From NCBI GenBank assembly GCA_032629725.1, contig JAFEVB010000032.1:1155140-1219139 (forward strand): DNA of 64,000 bases. The letters are read 5' to 3'. Positions within the stretch are counted from its first letter, which is position 1; every line of letters begins with the position of its first letter. Position numbers and translations under genes: made by a program. The notes beneath the pieces are model-generated. The model was not told the origin of the DNA. It saw only the letters and a list, made by a program, of their open reading frames with translations, and did no database searches. Of the stretch, positions 22,163-33,699 are shown one piece after another. The DNA comes from Gremmenia infestans. Its lineage: Eukaryota > Ascomycota > Leotiomycetes > Helotiales > Hamatocanthoscyphaceae.

Positions 22163-23069
22163 GTTGAGGAATTGTAATTGATGATAGGGTATGTTTGGAT
22201 AGCTTAGGGGAAGACGCGACTTGGACGCGTTCTTGTTATCGAACTGGCTGTCTCAGATCATGTGACAAAGTATCAAGTAATTTGGACGAAAAAAAATGTA
22301 ATATAATTTAGACAATTTCATGGAATCGATGTCTCTCTTATACAATTTTAGGAAGAATAGCTTCTTTAGGCATATATCTCCGTGGCTTTAAAAATTTCAA
22401 TAGAACATAGGATCTGGCTCAGCAGCTCGAAGTCAGAGCTACATTCTTGAAGCCCACATGAACCACCAACTTGGAAAGGAAAAATAGGTATTATGGCATG
22501 AATACAAAGGTTCAAGTATACGAGCTTATCATATTGAAGCAAAGCAATGGAGATCCGAAGCCCTAGTGACTCGACCAACGTCGTAGCCATCGACTTGATG
22601 CAACGATACATTTTGGAAAAATTGGGCAACTTGCAGCCATATTCATACAAAGGCTTCCATCTGAAAGGAAGAAGATGGAGAGGTACACATGTAAAAGAAA
22701 GAGTTCGCTATGATGTGTATTTAAAGCAGTCCAAGTGAAAAAAAGAGACGAGACGAGAAAGAAAGACTTACCTAGTAGTCCTTATCTTATCGCCAATTTT
22801 CTACGCCAAACCAAAACAGCAATTCTGGAGCACACTTGATCTTCTTGATAAAAGTGGGTAGCATGAAAGCAATGTTTTGCTGGAGACTATACATCTTCAC
22901 CTGAGACTCGTTTACTAGAAACAATTCGCGCCTCGATATTCCCGTACCGCAATTGGCTTGTAGCATGCCCTAGAAAGATCTAAGATTAGCGCCAATTCCA
23001 TCATTTGGCGGCAATCAAACGTCGTTCTCTTCAGTATTCTTCTCTGCGTTCAGTTAACCTACGAGCACT
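22163..23069. other. Divergent intergenic region
   Basis: About 0.9 kb between the starts of the Cys/His-rich gene (minus) and gamma-glutamyltransferase (plus). Short frames without recognisable domains on both strands; expected to hold both promoters. Confidence 0.45.
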
Positions 23070-25214
23070 ATGGAAGAGCCTTCAAGGATGGGTAAGTAAA
23101 TACTTAGATATCAATGACACTTCTGCTTACGCTTGCTAGATGGCAACTCAAGAACTATAAGGACCAGCTGGACCGCGCTGTTCAGCTTGGTCCTGCTGTG
23201 CTCGACAGGCAGCATCGCTTCCCTAGATTATTCTGGCGTTAGCAGCTTAGGAGCCGTTTCGAGCGAGAGCAAAGCATGCAGCGAAATTGGGATAGAGCTG
23301 CTGAAGAGAGGGGTGGGTGTGAATGAAGAGATGAGCTGAAAAGGGGCTGATCACATGACTAGGGCAATGCTGCTGATGCGATGGTTGGAACGACACTCTG
23401 TGTGGGGGTGATAGGTGAGATCAATTTCATATGGTTTCAAAGCTTTGCTGATTGTTGAAGGTATGCAACATAGTGGTATCGGTGGAGGTGGTTTCATGTT
23501 AGTGAGAGGCTCGGATGGGAAATATGAATCAATAGGTGGGTCAACCAACGTCAAATAAAGAATAATACACTGACTCCAGAGCAGACTTCCGAGAAACCGC
23601 TCCCGCGGCGGCTTTTGAGGATATGTACAAAGATAACATAATGGGCAGCGTTCGTGGCGGGCTATCAAGCGGTGTACCTGGAGACGTTCGAGGGTTGGAA
23701 TACCTTCATAGCAAGTACGGAGTAAGTTTCGATTTCCAACCACAACATTCAAAATCTCATACTGATCAGTATTATAGAAACTTCCGTGGCGAGCAGTCTG
23801 CAATCCAGCTGTCCATGTTGCCAGATACGGCTTTCCTGTCACCAATGATCTGGTCCGGTACATGGATGCCGCAACTTCGAATGGGAATACATTTTTGACG
23901 GATGACCCGCAATGGGCCGTTGATTTTGCTCCGAATGGTATGGATATCGCCTAGTTTGAAACTTTCTGGAGCTGAACACATTTCTAGGAACACGCGTTGG
24001 GCTTGGCGATATTTTGACTCGGAAACGATACGCAAAGTAAGCAACCCCCTCTCACCATTCTAATCATGTCTAACATCTTTCAGTACTCTTGAGGCAATAG
24101 CAAAGCATGGCTCAAAAGCTTTCTACGAGGGGAAAATTGCGAATTACACCGTCGCGGCCCTCCAAGCCCAAAACGGCACTATGACACTTGAAGATCTAAA
24201 AGACTACAAAGTCACGATCCGCAAACCCATCTCCATCACCTACCGCGGCCACAAAGTCTACTCCTGTGGTGCTCCATCTGGCGGTTCTGTCGCCCTAAGC
24301 AGTTAGCACCTTCTCAACTCAATTCATCCCCTTATTCCACTCGTGCTAACTCCTCTCACCCAGTCCTGAAAATCATCGAAGGCTACAACATGTCCGACGC
24401 CTCCATCTCCAATTTAAACGTACACCGCCTCGACGAAGCAATGCGCTTCTCCTATGCCGCACGCTCGTCCCTCGGCGACCCTGATTTCTTCCCCTACATG
24501 CACGGCCTGGAGTCCAGCATGCTGCTCCCCTCAACTGCGTCCAGCATCCGCGCCCGCATCTCCGATAACACGACCCACAACATCTCCTACTACGCCTCGC
24601 CCTCCCACCCTCTCTACTCCCTGCCCTCGAACCACGGCACCAGCCATATCGTGACCAGCGACAAAAGCGGACTGAGCGTGAGTTTGACAAGTACGGTCAA
24701 CCTGCTGTTTGGGAGCCAGCTGGTAGTGCCCGAGACAGGGGTCGTGATGAACAACGAGATGAACGATTTTTCGATCCCCGGCATCCCGAATGCATTCGGC
24801 TTTGTGCCGAGTCCGATAAACTACATCCGGCCGTTCAAACGGCCGCTGTCCTCCATATCCCCGCTCATCGTCGAGCATGCGAACGGCACGCTTCTGCTGA
24901 GTATCGGCGCCGCAGGGGGTTCGCGCATCCCGACCGCGACGGTGCAGGGCGTGTGGCATGTGCTGGATCATGGCATGGGGCTGAGGGCTGCGCTGGGAGA
25001 GAGAAGGCTGCATGATCAGCTTGTGCCGGCTGCGACGGCGTTTGAGGAGGGGTTTGAAGGGGAGGTGGTGGAGAGTATGAGGGCGAGGGGACATAATGTT
25101 AGTTGGGTTGGGCATGCGGAGAGTGCGGTGCAGGGGGTTTTGAGGGGTTGGGATGGCGCGTTTGAGGCAGGGAGTGAGCCGAGGCAGAGGGATAGTGGTG
25201 GGATAAGTTGCTGA
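23070..25214 (+). CDS. Gamma-glutamyltransferase (glutathione hydrolase)
   Basis: Cleaves the gamma-glutamyl bond of glutathione and its conjugates; N-terminal nucleophile hydrolase that self-cleaves before a Thr (family knowledge), acting in the vacuole or at the cell surface. Nine exons join in frame to 578 aa: 23070-23091, 23140-23312, 23363-23414, 23461-23535, 23585-23721, 23778-23937, 23988-24036, 24084-24301 and 24364-25214. A hydrophobic anchor or signal (ALFSLVLLCSTGSIASL) lies at residues 20-36. Family marks are GGNAADAMVGTTLCVGVI, GIGGGGFMLV, FRETAP, a SGVPGDVRGLEYLH block, and PSNHGTSHIV. The Thr of HGTSH is the predicted nucleophile, and TSTVNLLFGS follows. Eight introns of 46-62 nt with standard borders were placed by phase and homology. 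Confidence 0.93.
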
Positions 25215-25572
25215 TAGGGGAGGGAAGGGTGGAAGCTGGGTATGATAGATAGGTGAGAGATGGTTAGACGATAGATTGAACATAATATCAAAGGATTTAA
25301 AGACTACTGGTATGAAAATGGACTAGTGAGTCAGAAGTTGAAGAATTACCTCATGACCCCTCGAGACTTATTATTTGAGTCTTTTGGTGTCATGTATCAT
25401 CCACAAGCGGCACCAGCGTCGAGAATAGGGACTTAACAAGACTCGAGGAACTAGAGATGAGAACGTAAAGGGAATCTGGGGCACGTAAGCTTTAAAGATA
25501 CGATACAATAAATTGAGGCTGGTATCAATATACATCGCATGCAGTCTAAATATATATACATCAAGTGGGTAT
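25215..25572. other. Convergent 3' flanks of gamma-glutamyltransferase and ALG11
   Basis: Short AT-leaning spacer between two convergent stops. No feature seen. Confidence 0.5.
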
Positions 25573-27406
25573 TTAATGATCTCTTAACCGTCTCAGAACA
25601 ACCAGCTTCTCCATCTGCACAATCCAACCCCTCGCAAACTCCTCTTCTGTAAACCTCTTCGCAGACCTTCGAGCTCTAAGACGCATCGCTAGCTTATTGG
25701 GTAGAGAGAGCGCTTGCTGGAAACCCTCTGCAAATTCCGTGGATGTTGTTGCGTGGAATCCTGTTTCGAGAATTAGTACAAGATTGGAGTAGGAAGGGGA
25801 GGCGGGAGGAGCTTACCAGTAGGCTCGCCATCAATAGCAGTAACAATATCCCGCTTGGGACCACCACTATTATGCACGACTGAAATCAACCCCGCAGCCT
25901 GATACTCCACAACACCGATCCCGAAATGTTCATTCCACATCCCGTTCACGCCCACACTCGCTCTCCGTAACTCATCCAGGATCTCAGGCCATGATGCATC
26001 GAGCTTGAATTCTACTGATTCTTTGACTTGTAGCTCATTGGCTAACAATCGTAGCTCGTAGACTCGTTTTGAGTCCCCATCATCTCGTACACTTCCAACT
26101 AGTACGAGCTTTGCCCCTTTGGTAGCAGGGGTTTTGGTTGCCATGAATTCGGCGAAGGCGGAAAGTATGAGCTTGTGGTTCTTTTCGGGACGGAATTGTG
26201 CAATATACAGGAGCACATTCTCGCGTTTCATCTCACTGGCTTCAGACACCTCAACTTCCTTCTCAAGTTCTTCGACGGCGACTGGAGGGAATACCGCGGT
26301 GGCTGCAGGTTTCTTTAACTCGAGACGCCAGTCGCCCCAGAGCGCATTTATGTGCTCCTGGGTCCAGGTTGAGTTCGTCATTACGACATCGATGGAGGCT
26401 CCTACAGCGGAGTATAGCTTGGCGAATAATTCCCAGTAGATCTTCTTGGCTGCTCCTCCCGCGCCACTCCCCTTTCCGGCGTTTACTCCTTGGGATCCGG
26501 TTGCCGACTTGGCGTCTAGTGATTTCAACATGTCTGTTGAGATCGTTGGGTAATGGACGTAAGCTCCGGTTGGTACGTCTCTGAAAAGTATCTTACTAAA
26601 TGCAAGCGCAAACGCATAGCCCACTGTATCCACAAATATATCCGGGGGGAGGAGAGAGAAGGCATCCCATGCCAACACCAGGGAGCCAATAGACTGTCCT
26701 AAGAGCGTGAAATGGGGCCATGAGGAGGCGAGGACCCAAGAGCGGGTGGTCAGGTAGAGGAAGGTGACGGTAGGAGCATGGAGGTGGATGTTGAACGTTT
26801 TCTGTGGTAATGCTGTCAACGATTATTCTACCGTACAGAGATATTTCCTACCTTGACTCGAGCAAGAATGGCAGCTTTATCTACATCGTGATCGCCGGTA
26901 TAGACAACACATTTGGCGTTTGGCCATCGTTTTTGTGTTGCTCTGATTGCTGCCCAAAGGACTCGCTCTCCCCCACCACCGGCGTTACTGAATACTATTA
27001 GCTATTGCTTCATGCTCTTTGCAGGTGCAAATACACACCAGAAGGGATGAAAGAATCCAACGATGCCAGCCCACTCTCTGTCCGCCGTCTCCCCATTGTT
27101 TGCGGTGCCCGTCGCATATGCTTCTACATTCTCCCAGTCGTCGCTGTCTCTCTTGTTTTCCCCGGCCGCAGCGTATGCCTTCTCTTCAGTCTCGACCAGT
27201 TCCAGTATCTGCGCTTTCCGGCCAGCGGTCTTCTTTTTCAAGTAGTAGCCAAGTGTCCCGCCGAAATAGAATACGAGCTTCGGTCCCAGCAGGATGATTG
27301 TTATGGGGAGAAAGCCTAGAATCGAGACGAGCACGATGGCCATGTTCTGGGTCAAGCCAAATGTCCAGACATCGCTTCCGTCAGGCGTTTTGCAGGTTTC
27401 CGCCAT
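25573..27406 (-). CDS. ALG11: GDP-Man:Man3GlcNAc2-PP-dolichol alpha-1,2-mannosyltransferase
   Basis: Adds the fourth and fifth mannose to the dolichol-linked N-glycan precursor on the cytosolic face of the ER (GT4 family). Four exons, 27406-27039, 26987-26852, 26801-25817 and 25760-25573, join in frame to 558 aa. An N-terminal membrane anchor (MAIVLVSILGFLPITIILL) is followed by the donor-site segment HPFCNAGGGGERVLW, which is created across the first intron, then VYTGDHDVDK, GSLVLAWDAF, PTGAYVHYPTIS, MTNSTWTQEHI, LLYIAQFRPEKNHKLIL and MWNEHFGIGVVEYQAAGLI. The last carries the conserved EHFGI glycosyltransferase motif. The catalytic region and overall length match the family. It is head-to-head with the insertase gene, 400 bp apart. 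Confidence 0.95.
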
Positions 27407-27806
27407 GATATCGTGAGAAACCTACGTAGGTATTTATTAGATTTGGTCAAAGTTCCAAGAGGTTTGGCCTCACCCTTCACTTCACTTTCTAGGGCCAGGT
27501 CAGGGCCAGGACCAGGGCCAGGGTTCTTGGCTTGGTGACGCGACGGGACAGACGGGCACCGGCGTTTTTTGAGCGGCTGACCCCGACCCCGACATGGCCT
27601 GTTGCTGTACTGTGTGTGGCTGTACTGACTGCACTGCACTATCTCGAGACTATACAGTCTGTAAAAGCGTCAACCTTTTTTGCACTTCTAGTCTTCTTCT
27701 ACAAGACAGACAATCCACCAATTGAGGTCACCGCCAGGGGATGGATTGATTCGTCGTGCAGGCGATTGATATTCAATTGATCGTGGTTATCCCCTTCACC
27801 TCCACC
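27407..27806. other. Divergent promoter region between ALG11 and the COX18-like gene
   Basis: 400 bp containing a GGGCCAGG short tandem repeat (about 27492-27520). Holds both 5' regions; no gene seen. Confidence 0.45.
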
Positions 27807-28805
27807 ATGTTGCTTTTTCTCCGTTCCAGAGCAGCCTTTGTTCGTCCCTCGAGCTCTCGCGCCAAAGTATCAGCCGCCTTCCTCCAGCTCCCTCCAAACT
27901 ATCGCGCATTCCACGCCTCCCCCCGACCTCAATTCCTCGAGACTATTGCCACGCCTGCCCATCTTCTCTTCCAAGGCTTGCACAGCTTCACCGGCCTACC
28001 ATGGGTCTACACCATTCCTTTTACAGCTATGACGATCCGACTCTTGATATCCCTTCCACTTTCAATCTCACAGCGTCGCCTTCAAGAGAAACGGCGGCAA
28101 TTGCGACCCCTGATCCAGGCATGGCATCATCAATCGCAAAACGAGAGTATGAAGGAGGTAGGGCGTTTGGGACCTGAGAAGACACACGCGGCGTTTTCGA
28201 AGAAGGCTCGCCGCAAGAAAATCGAGATCTTGCGAAGGCATGGCTGCGGACAATTATCGATTTTCCGTGCGCCTTTGATCCAGCTGCCGGTATTCATGAT
28301 GTCAATTGAGGCATTAAGAATCATGGCCGGGGCCAAATCGGGCCTGCTAGGCTTAATTGCTCAGAGGATTGTTGGTCAAGAAGCAATGGGGCTCGAGGAG
28401 CGGAAGGGGAGTTCATGGTTTGAGCCAAGTCTCACCACTGAAGGTGCTCTATGGTTCAAGGATTTGACAGTTGAGGATCCAGAAATGATGCTCCCATTCA
28501 TTCTTTCGGGTTCAATGATTCTCAACGTGATGGAAGGTAGGAAGAAGATTAAGGGCGCTGCCGCCCCGACCGTTTGGCAGAAAAGATTCACCAGGATAAT
28601 GCTCGCCATGGCTATTCTTGCTGGCCCTCTTGTGCTCCATGTGCCAAGCGGGGTGCTGGTGTACTGGATATCCTCGATGTTAATGGCTTTTGGCCAGACT
28701 GTTCTACTAAACCGCTTCATGCCAAACAAGAAGCAGCTTACCACTTGCCAACCGCGACGTCCAGTACGTGGCAGTGGTCTTGCCATGAAGGATGTTTTCC
28801 TCTGA
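27807..28805 (+). CDS. COX18: Mitochondrial inner-membrane insertase, COX18/OXA1 (YidC/Alb3) family
   Basis: Inserts hydrophobic segments into the inner mitochondrial membrane; COX18 exports the Cox2 C-terminal domain (family knowledge). A single exon encodes 332 aa from the ATG at 27807, chosen because the product then starts with an Arg/Ser-rich, acid-free presequence (MLLFLRSRAAFVRPSSSRAK). The core has the expected order: GLPWVYTIPFTAMTIRLLI (TM1), a charged matrix loop rich in Gln/Arg/Lys, FRAPLIQLPVFMMSIEALR (TM2), a pair of later helices and HVPSGVLVYWISSMLMAFGQ. The short C-terminus without an OXA1-type ribosome-binding basic tail favours COX18 over OXA1. An upstream in-frame start at 27756 is possible but weaker. 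Confidence 0.82.
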   Translation: MLLFLRSRAAFVRPSSSRAKVSAAFLQLPPNYRAFHASPRPQFLETIATPAHLLFQGLHSFTGLPWVYTIPFTAMTIRLLISLPLSISQRRLQEKRRQLRPLIQAWHHQSQNESMKEVGRLGPEKTHAAFSKKARRKKIEILRRHGCGQLSIFRAPLIQLPVFMMSIEALRIMAGAKSGLLGLIAQRIVGQEAMGLEERKGSSWFEPSLTTEGALWFKDLTVEDPEMMLPFILSGSMILNVMEGRKKIKGAAAPTVWQKRFTRIMLAMAILAGPLVLHVPSGVLVYWISSMLMAFGQTVLLNRFMPNKKQLTTCQPRRPVRGSGLAMKDVFL

Positions 28806-29656
28806 GAAGTAGAGGATTGTATTGTAACTTTGTTAGATATATGGTTGATAGACAGCCCGGCATAGACATCAACATTCACAAAAGAGTGATTTCCACAGAT
28901 CCCCATAGTGTGTGAAAGACAGAGTAAATGGTGGTAGTCACAATGCAACGTTTGTAGCCCAGACCGATGACCGGCGATTCTACAGCACCAGATCCTACAA
29001 GCTATCTCATGTACAAGCAGAGCTCCAGACTTGAAAAGGGGGAGGGGTAATTGCTGCTCTAAGCGAGTTCTCACATTCGCCCCTTGTAACTGCATGATCT
29101 TTGTAACGCCTCTTGGCACATGAAAGAACTCTCATACCTCAAGGCTTGCAAGCGTTTACTACAAGTCTTAATTATTAGTACTCTTGAGTGCTCAATTCTT
29201 GAGCATTCTATGCCCAAGTGATATCTGTAAACCCTGTGCTGTACATTCATACAAATACAAACACAAGCCCCGATGACAAATTCTAAGGAAATTGATCCTT
29301 TCTCATCACATTCCAGCCCCTCATCACGACAATCAACAGAAGCACGTGAGATTTACCAAGGTTTGTAAGGCAGCATGGCTTAAAGTGGTTTCGCGGTGTT
29401 GTGACACGCTAAGTAGCTTACGGAACGCGCTTTCTTTGGCGAAGTCGCGTTCCGCCAACAAGTACTTGAGAAAAACACTCCCTCTTCAAACTCCTCCCAC
29501 TCCCACACCAACAACATCAACAACAACACCTTCAACCCGCCCCATCCTCGAGACTATTGCATTTGTTCGAGTTACACATACTACTTCTCGTAACCTACAC
29601 ATCGATACTCATCGACCCCTCCATCGTCAACAGCTACTCCCCATCACAACGCCATC
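28806..29656. other. Upstream region of RNR1
   Basis: 850 bp between the insertase stop and the RNR1 start. It holds short upstream ORFs (for example from 29292) and a CG-rich inverted repeat at 29422-29458, annotated separately. No other gene seen. Confidence 0.45.
29422..29458. promoter_or_regulatory. CG-rich palindrome with MCB/E2F-like cores upstream of RNR1
   Basis: GGAACGCG (29422-29429) and CGCGTTCC (29446-29453) are perfect inverted repeats. TTGGCG (29436-29441) and CGCCAA (29453-29458) form a second inverted pair interleaved with it. ACGCG and TTGGCG resemble cores bound by MBF-type (Mbp1/Swi6) and E2F-type cell-cycle regulators, which control ribonucleotide reductase in fungi. The site is about 200 bp before the start codon. 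The sequence symmetry is seen; the function is inferred. Confidence 0.4.
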
Positions 29657-32536
29657 ATGTTCGTGTGGAAACGCGGTATGTATATTCTATCGAGCATATC
29701 AGAGCCTCTACTGACAAGACCACAGATGGACGCAAGGAGCGCGTCCAGTTCGACAAGATCACAGCTCGTGTCTCCCGACTGTGTTATGGCCTCGACGCCG
29801 AACACGTTGATGCCGCGGCAATCACTCAGAAGGTTATCTCAGGTGTCTACCAGGGAGTCACCACTATAGAGCTTGATAATCTGGTATGCGGATCTTTGTC
29901 CAACGCCTCTCTTTCCACAAACTTTGCTGATTCCATCCAAAGGCCGCAGAGACTGCTGCATACATGACAGTCACCCACCCAGACTATGCCATCCTCGCTG
30001 CACGAATTGCCGTCTCCAACCTCCACAAGCAGACAAAGAAGCAATTCTCAGCTGTCATCAACGACCTATACCACTACGTCAACCCTCGGAACCAAAAGAA
30101 GTCCCCTATGATCAGCCAAGAAACATACGAATGCATAATGAAGCACGAGGAAGAACTTAATTCTGCTATTGTCTATGATCGGGATTTCCAGTACCAATAC
30201 TTTGGATTCAAAACCCTCGAGCGATCATACCTCCTCCGTCTCGAAGGCAAGATTGCCGAGCGTCCACAACACATGATCATGCGTGTAGCAGTTGGAATCC
30301 ATGGTGAAGACATTGAAGCCGCCATCGAAACATACAACTTGATGTCGAGCAAATACTTCACACATGCCTCCCCAACACTCTTCGCCGCCGGCACACCACA
30401 AGCACAACTTTCTTCTTGTTTCCTAATCGATATGAAAGAGGACAGCATCGACGGCATCTATGACACATTGAAGATCTGCGCTATGATCTCCAAGAATGCT
30501 GGTGGTATTGGCCTCAACGTCCACAGAATCCGTGCTACTGGAGCCTACATTGCTGGTACAAACGGTAACTCCAACGGCATTGTTCCCATGCTTCGAGTCT
30601 TCAACAATACCGCTAGATATGTTGATCAAGGTGGCAACAAGCGTCCTGGTGCATTTGCCATCTACCTTGAGCCATGGCATGCTGATGTTTTCGAGTTCCT
30701 TGACCTGCGAAAGAACCACGGCAAAGAGGAAGTTCGCGCTCGTGATCTCTTCTACGCCTTGTGGATTCCTGATCTTTTCATGAAGCGTGTTGAAAAGAAC
30801 GGAGAGTGGACATTGATGTGCCCAAACGAATGCCCAGGCTTGGCAGACGTTTATGGTGATGAGTTCGAGGCTCTCTACGAGAAATACGAGAGTGAAGGCA
30901 AAGGCCGCAAGACCATAAAGGCCCAGAAGCTTTGGTACTCTATCCTTGAGGCTCAGACCGAGACCGGTAACCCTTTTATGCTTTACAAGGATGCATGCAA
31001 CAGAAAGAGCAACCAGAAGAACCTCGGTACCATCCGAAGTTCTAACTTGTGCACAGAGATTATCGAATACTGTGCTCCAGATGAAGTCGCTTGCTGCAAT
31101 TTGGCTTCTCTCGCTCTCCCATCCTACGTTGACATTGCCAATGGTACCTATGACTTCAACAAGCTTCATGAGGTCTGCCAAGTTGTCGTCAAGAACTTGA
31201 ACAAGATCATTGAGATCAACTACTACCCAGTCCCTGAAGCTAAAAAGAGCAACTTTCGTCACCGACCTATTGCCGTTGGTGTCCAAGGTCTTGCTGATGC
31301 TTTCTTGGCTCTTCGCCTACCATTCGACTCCCCGGAGGCTAAGCACCTCAACAAACAGATATTCGAGACAATTTACCACGGTGCCTTGACTGCATCAGTG
31401 GAGCTCGCAAAGATTCACGGCACCTACGAGACATATGAGGGCTCCCCCGTCTCCAAGGGAGAGCTGCAATACGATATGTGGGGCGTTACTCCAACCGATC
31501 TTTGGGACTGGGACAGCCTGAAGCAAGAGATCAAGCAACACGGTATCCGAAACAGTTTGCTTGTTGCGCCTATGCCAACAGCCAGCACCAGTCAGATTCT
31601 CGGCTTCAATGAATGTTTCGAGCCGTACACATCCAACATCTACTCTAGACGTGTGCTTGCTGGAGAGTTCCAGGTCGTCAACCCTTGGCTCCTCAAAGAT
31701 CTTGTCGACATGGGTCTCTGGTCTGACAACATGAAGAATCGTATCATCGCTGATGGTGGTTCTATCCAGAACATCCCCAATATTCCGGCTGATATTAAGG
31801 CTTTGTACAAGACCGTGTGGGAGATTTCTCAACGCAACATCGTCCAAATGGCTGCTGATCGTGGTGCATTCATTGATCAATCCCAATCTATGAACATCCA
31901 CATGAAAGATCCAACAATGGGCAAGATTACCAGTATGCATTTTGCTGGCTGGAAGTTGGGTCTCAAGACTGGAATGTACTACCTCCGCACAATGGCTGCT
32001 TCAGCCCCCATCCAGTTCACTGTCGATCAAGAGGCTCTTCAAGTCGCTGACACCAATGTCGCTCGGGAGCGTTTAACCAAGAAGCGACCTTCTGCCGGCT
32101 TTATTGGAGCCTCTTCACAAACATCCGCTCCTCGCCCTATGTACATGAAGCAAAACTCAAACACGAGTGCCCCAAACGGGGTCCCGACGCCGTCGACAAC
32201 CCCACCGCCGGCGTCTGAGAAGAAGAAACTTGCACCCACCCCAGTCAAGGCTCCAGTCTTCAAAGCCGATGTCGAAGAGGGAGATTCTCCTAAGTCACTC
32301 GCAACCGAGCCAGCTACCAAGCCACCAAAGGTTGAGGAACTTCCTGAGCCTACCGTCCCGGCCAAGAAGCAGGAAGAGGATAACGCCACTGAGAGTACCG
32401 AGCGAGAGAATGATATTTATGCCGATGCAGTTTTGCAATGTAAGTCTTCCAACATTATGCCTTATATGTGAGCAGCACTAACCTCTATACAGGCAGCATT
32501 GAGAATAGGGAAGAATGCCTAATGTGTAGTGGATAG
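29657..32536 (+). CDS. RNR1: Ribonucleoside-diphosphate reductase large subunit (class Ia)
   Basis: Reduces ribonucleoside diphosphates to deoxy forms with the small (RNR2-type) subunit; cytosolic. Four exons, 29657-29675, 29726-29883, 29943-32439 and 32493-32536, join to 905 aa. The N-terminal ATP cone (RKERVQFDKITARVSRLCYG) is followed by HPDYAILAARIAVSNLHK and the first redox Cys in QLSSCFLIDM. The catalytic loop is SNLCTEI, whose Cys forms the thiyl radical. The second redox Cys is in VACCNLASLALPSYV. MPTASTSQILG and NECFEPYTSNIYSRRV are also present. The last exon supplies the C-terminal swinging arm ECLMCSG with its CxxC pair, which confirms the final splice. A Pro/Ala/Thr-rich linker (about residues 790-880) precedes it, as usual. 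Confidence 0.98.
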
Positions 32537-33258
32537 ATGGATCAATGCTCGCGCATGCTTTGCTTATGCTGTTTTCCTTTTGTCACCAATGGAGTCAGTC
32601 TTTGCATTAGGGTTATGAATATTCAGCGTCATTGATAGTTTGCTTTTGCTGGATTGGACACGAAAGAATGGTTTATGCATGGGATCAGACCAGACGAGAT
32701 TGATATACGTTTTATGTTTATGTAATTGAATAAATAGGATGTTCCGTTACTACTGCTTTTTTTCTTCAAGTGTGATCTTTATCTGCACTACTAGGTGACA
32801 ATGTTTTGAAGATGAACAGCTTCATCGGCCTTTTGTCTCGGTGACCCAACCTAGTAGCTTATTCATCTGTCCGTAAGCAGATATCTAGTGCGCAGCCGAA
32901 ATATACCCGCTGAGATTAAATAGTAATATACTATATAGCGCAAAGTTGTAGTTCAGCTAAGTTGAAGTCTTCTCGAGCAGTTGCTAAATCCTGACATTTA
33001 TGTCCAAAGCAGTGCGCTTGTAGAGAAGGGGGTTGGTTCTTGAGAGAAAGGGGGTCTATGAATTCGTATCCTTAATGGATGAGACATCGGAAGGAGGGGA
33101 ACCCCTTGACTTGGCAGAGTATACTATTGCTTTCTTTGGTCTCCCGATGTTTCTTTTTTCATTAATGTTTCTGAGCCATTTATTTTAATAGCTAATTTCC
33201 AAGAATAGAAAGGACAACGCTAGCTAAGAAGTAAGCATTCCGGGCATAGTGAAAGAGG
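32537..33258. other. 3' flank of RNR1, no gene seen
   Basis: AT-leaning non-coding DNA. No domain or repeat of note; it marks the passage from conserved genes to the accessory region on the right. Confidence 0.4.
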
Positions 33259-33441
33259 TCAAACTGGCTGACGGGAATAGCAGCCGCGCAGCGAGCGTTG
33301 TACAGGGCTCGTGGTTGTAGGGGGTGAACGTAAGGCGGGGAACATATGTGCGGGAAGTAGGGAATGTGGGCTGGGATATATCATTGAGTATGCAGTCACT
33401 GACCCAAGTAGAGTGAAAAGAAGGAAAAAACAGCAGGCCAT
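33259..33441 (-). CDS. Candidate 60-aa small secreted protein
   Basis: The ATG at 33441 opens a frame beginning MACCFFLLFTLLGSVTAYS, which scores by eye as a signal peptide with an A-Y-S cleavage region. It continues with a Pro/Ser/Thr-rich mature part (HSLLPAHMFPALRSPPTTTS) and ends in SRQPV. No homology recognised. Another minus-strand frame overlaps it, and no intron signals strengthen it, so it may be chance. Confidence 0.25.
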   Translation of the reverse strand: MACCFFLLFTLLGSVTAYSMIYPSPHSLLPAHMFPALRSPPTTTSPVQRSLRGCYSRQPV

Positions 33442-33699
33442 GACGCACTTAATGAAGCATATGGAGGTACAGGCTTACGTATGAAGAGTCCATTCACGTA
33501 AGTTGCCGTGATCCAGGCTGTTCCTTGCATCTCGGAGCAAGAAACAGAAAAGGAGCATATGTATAAAATGATCTTTACTCCGCTGCCCAAAAGTGCTTCT
33601 TATACCACCCTCATTTAGTCTACTATCATTGTTCTTTCTTTCCTCTTTATCCACTCTATAGACTTAAAAGACTCGGATTCAAATAACTTCTATAGCGCA

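Noticed and set aside
24531..25283. 250-codon frame antisense to gamma-glutamyltransferase
   Set aside because: Lies opposite a strongly supported enzyme exon; typical shadow of GC-rich third positions.
28376..29119. 247-codon antisense frame over the COX18-like gene
   Set aside because: Overlaps the conserved insertase exon; no recognisable domain.
30423..31286. 287-codon frame antisense to RNR1
   Set aside because: Opposite a highly conserved enzyme; shadow frame with no domain.
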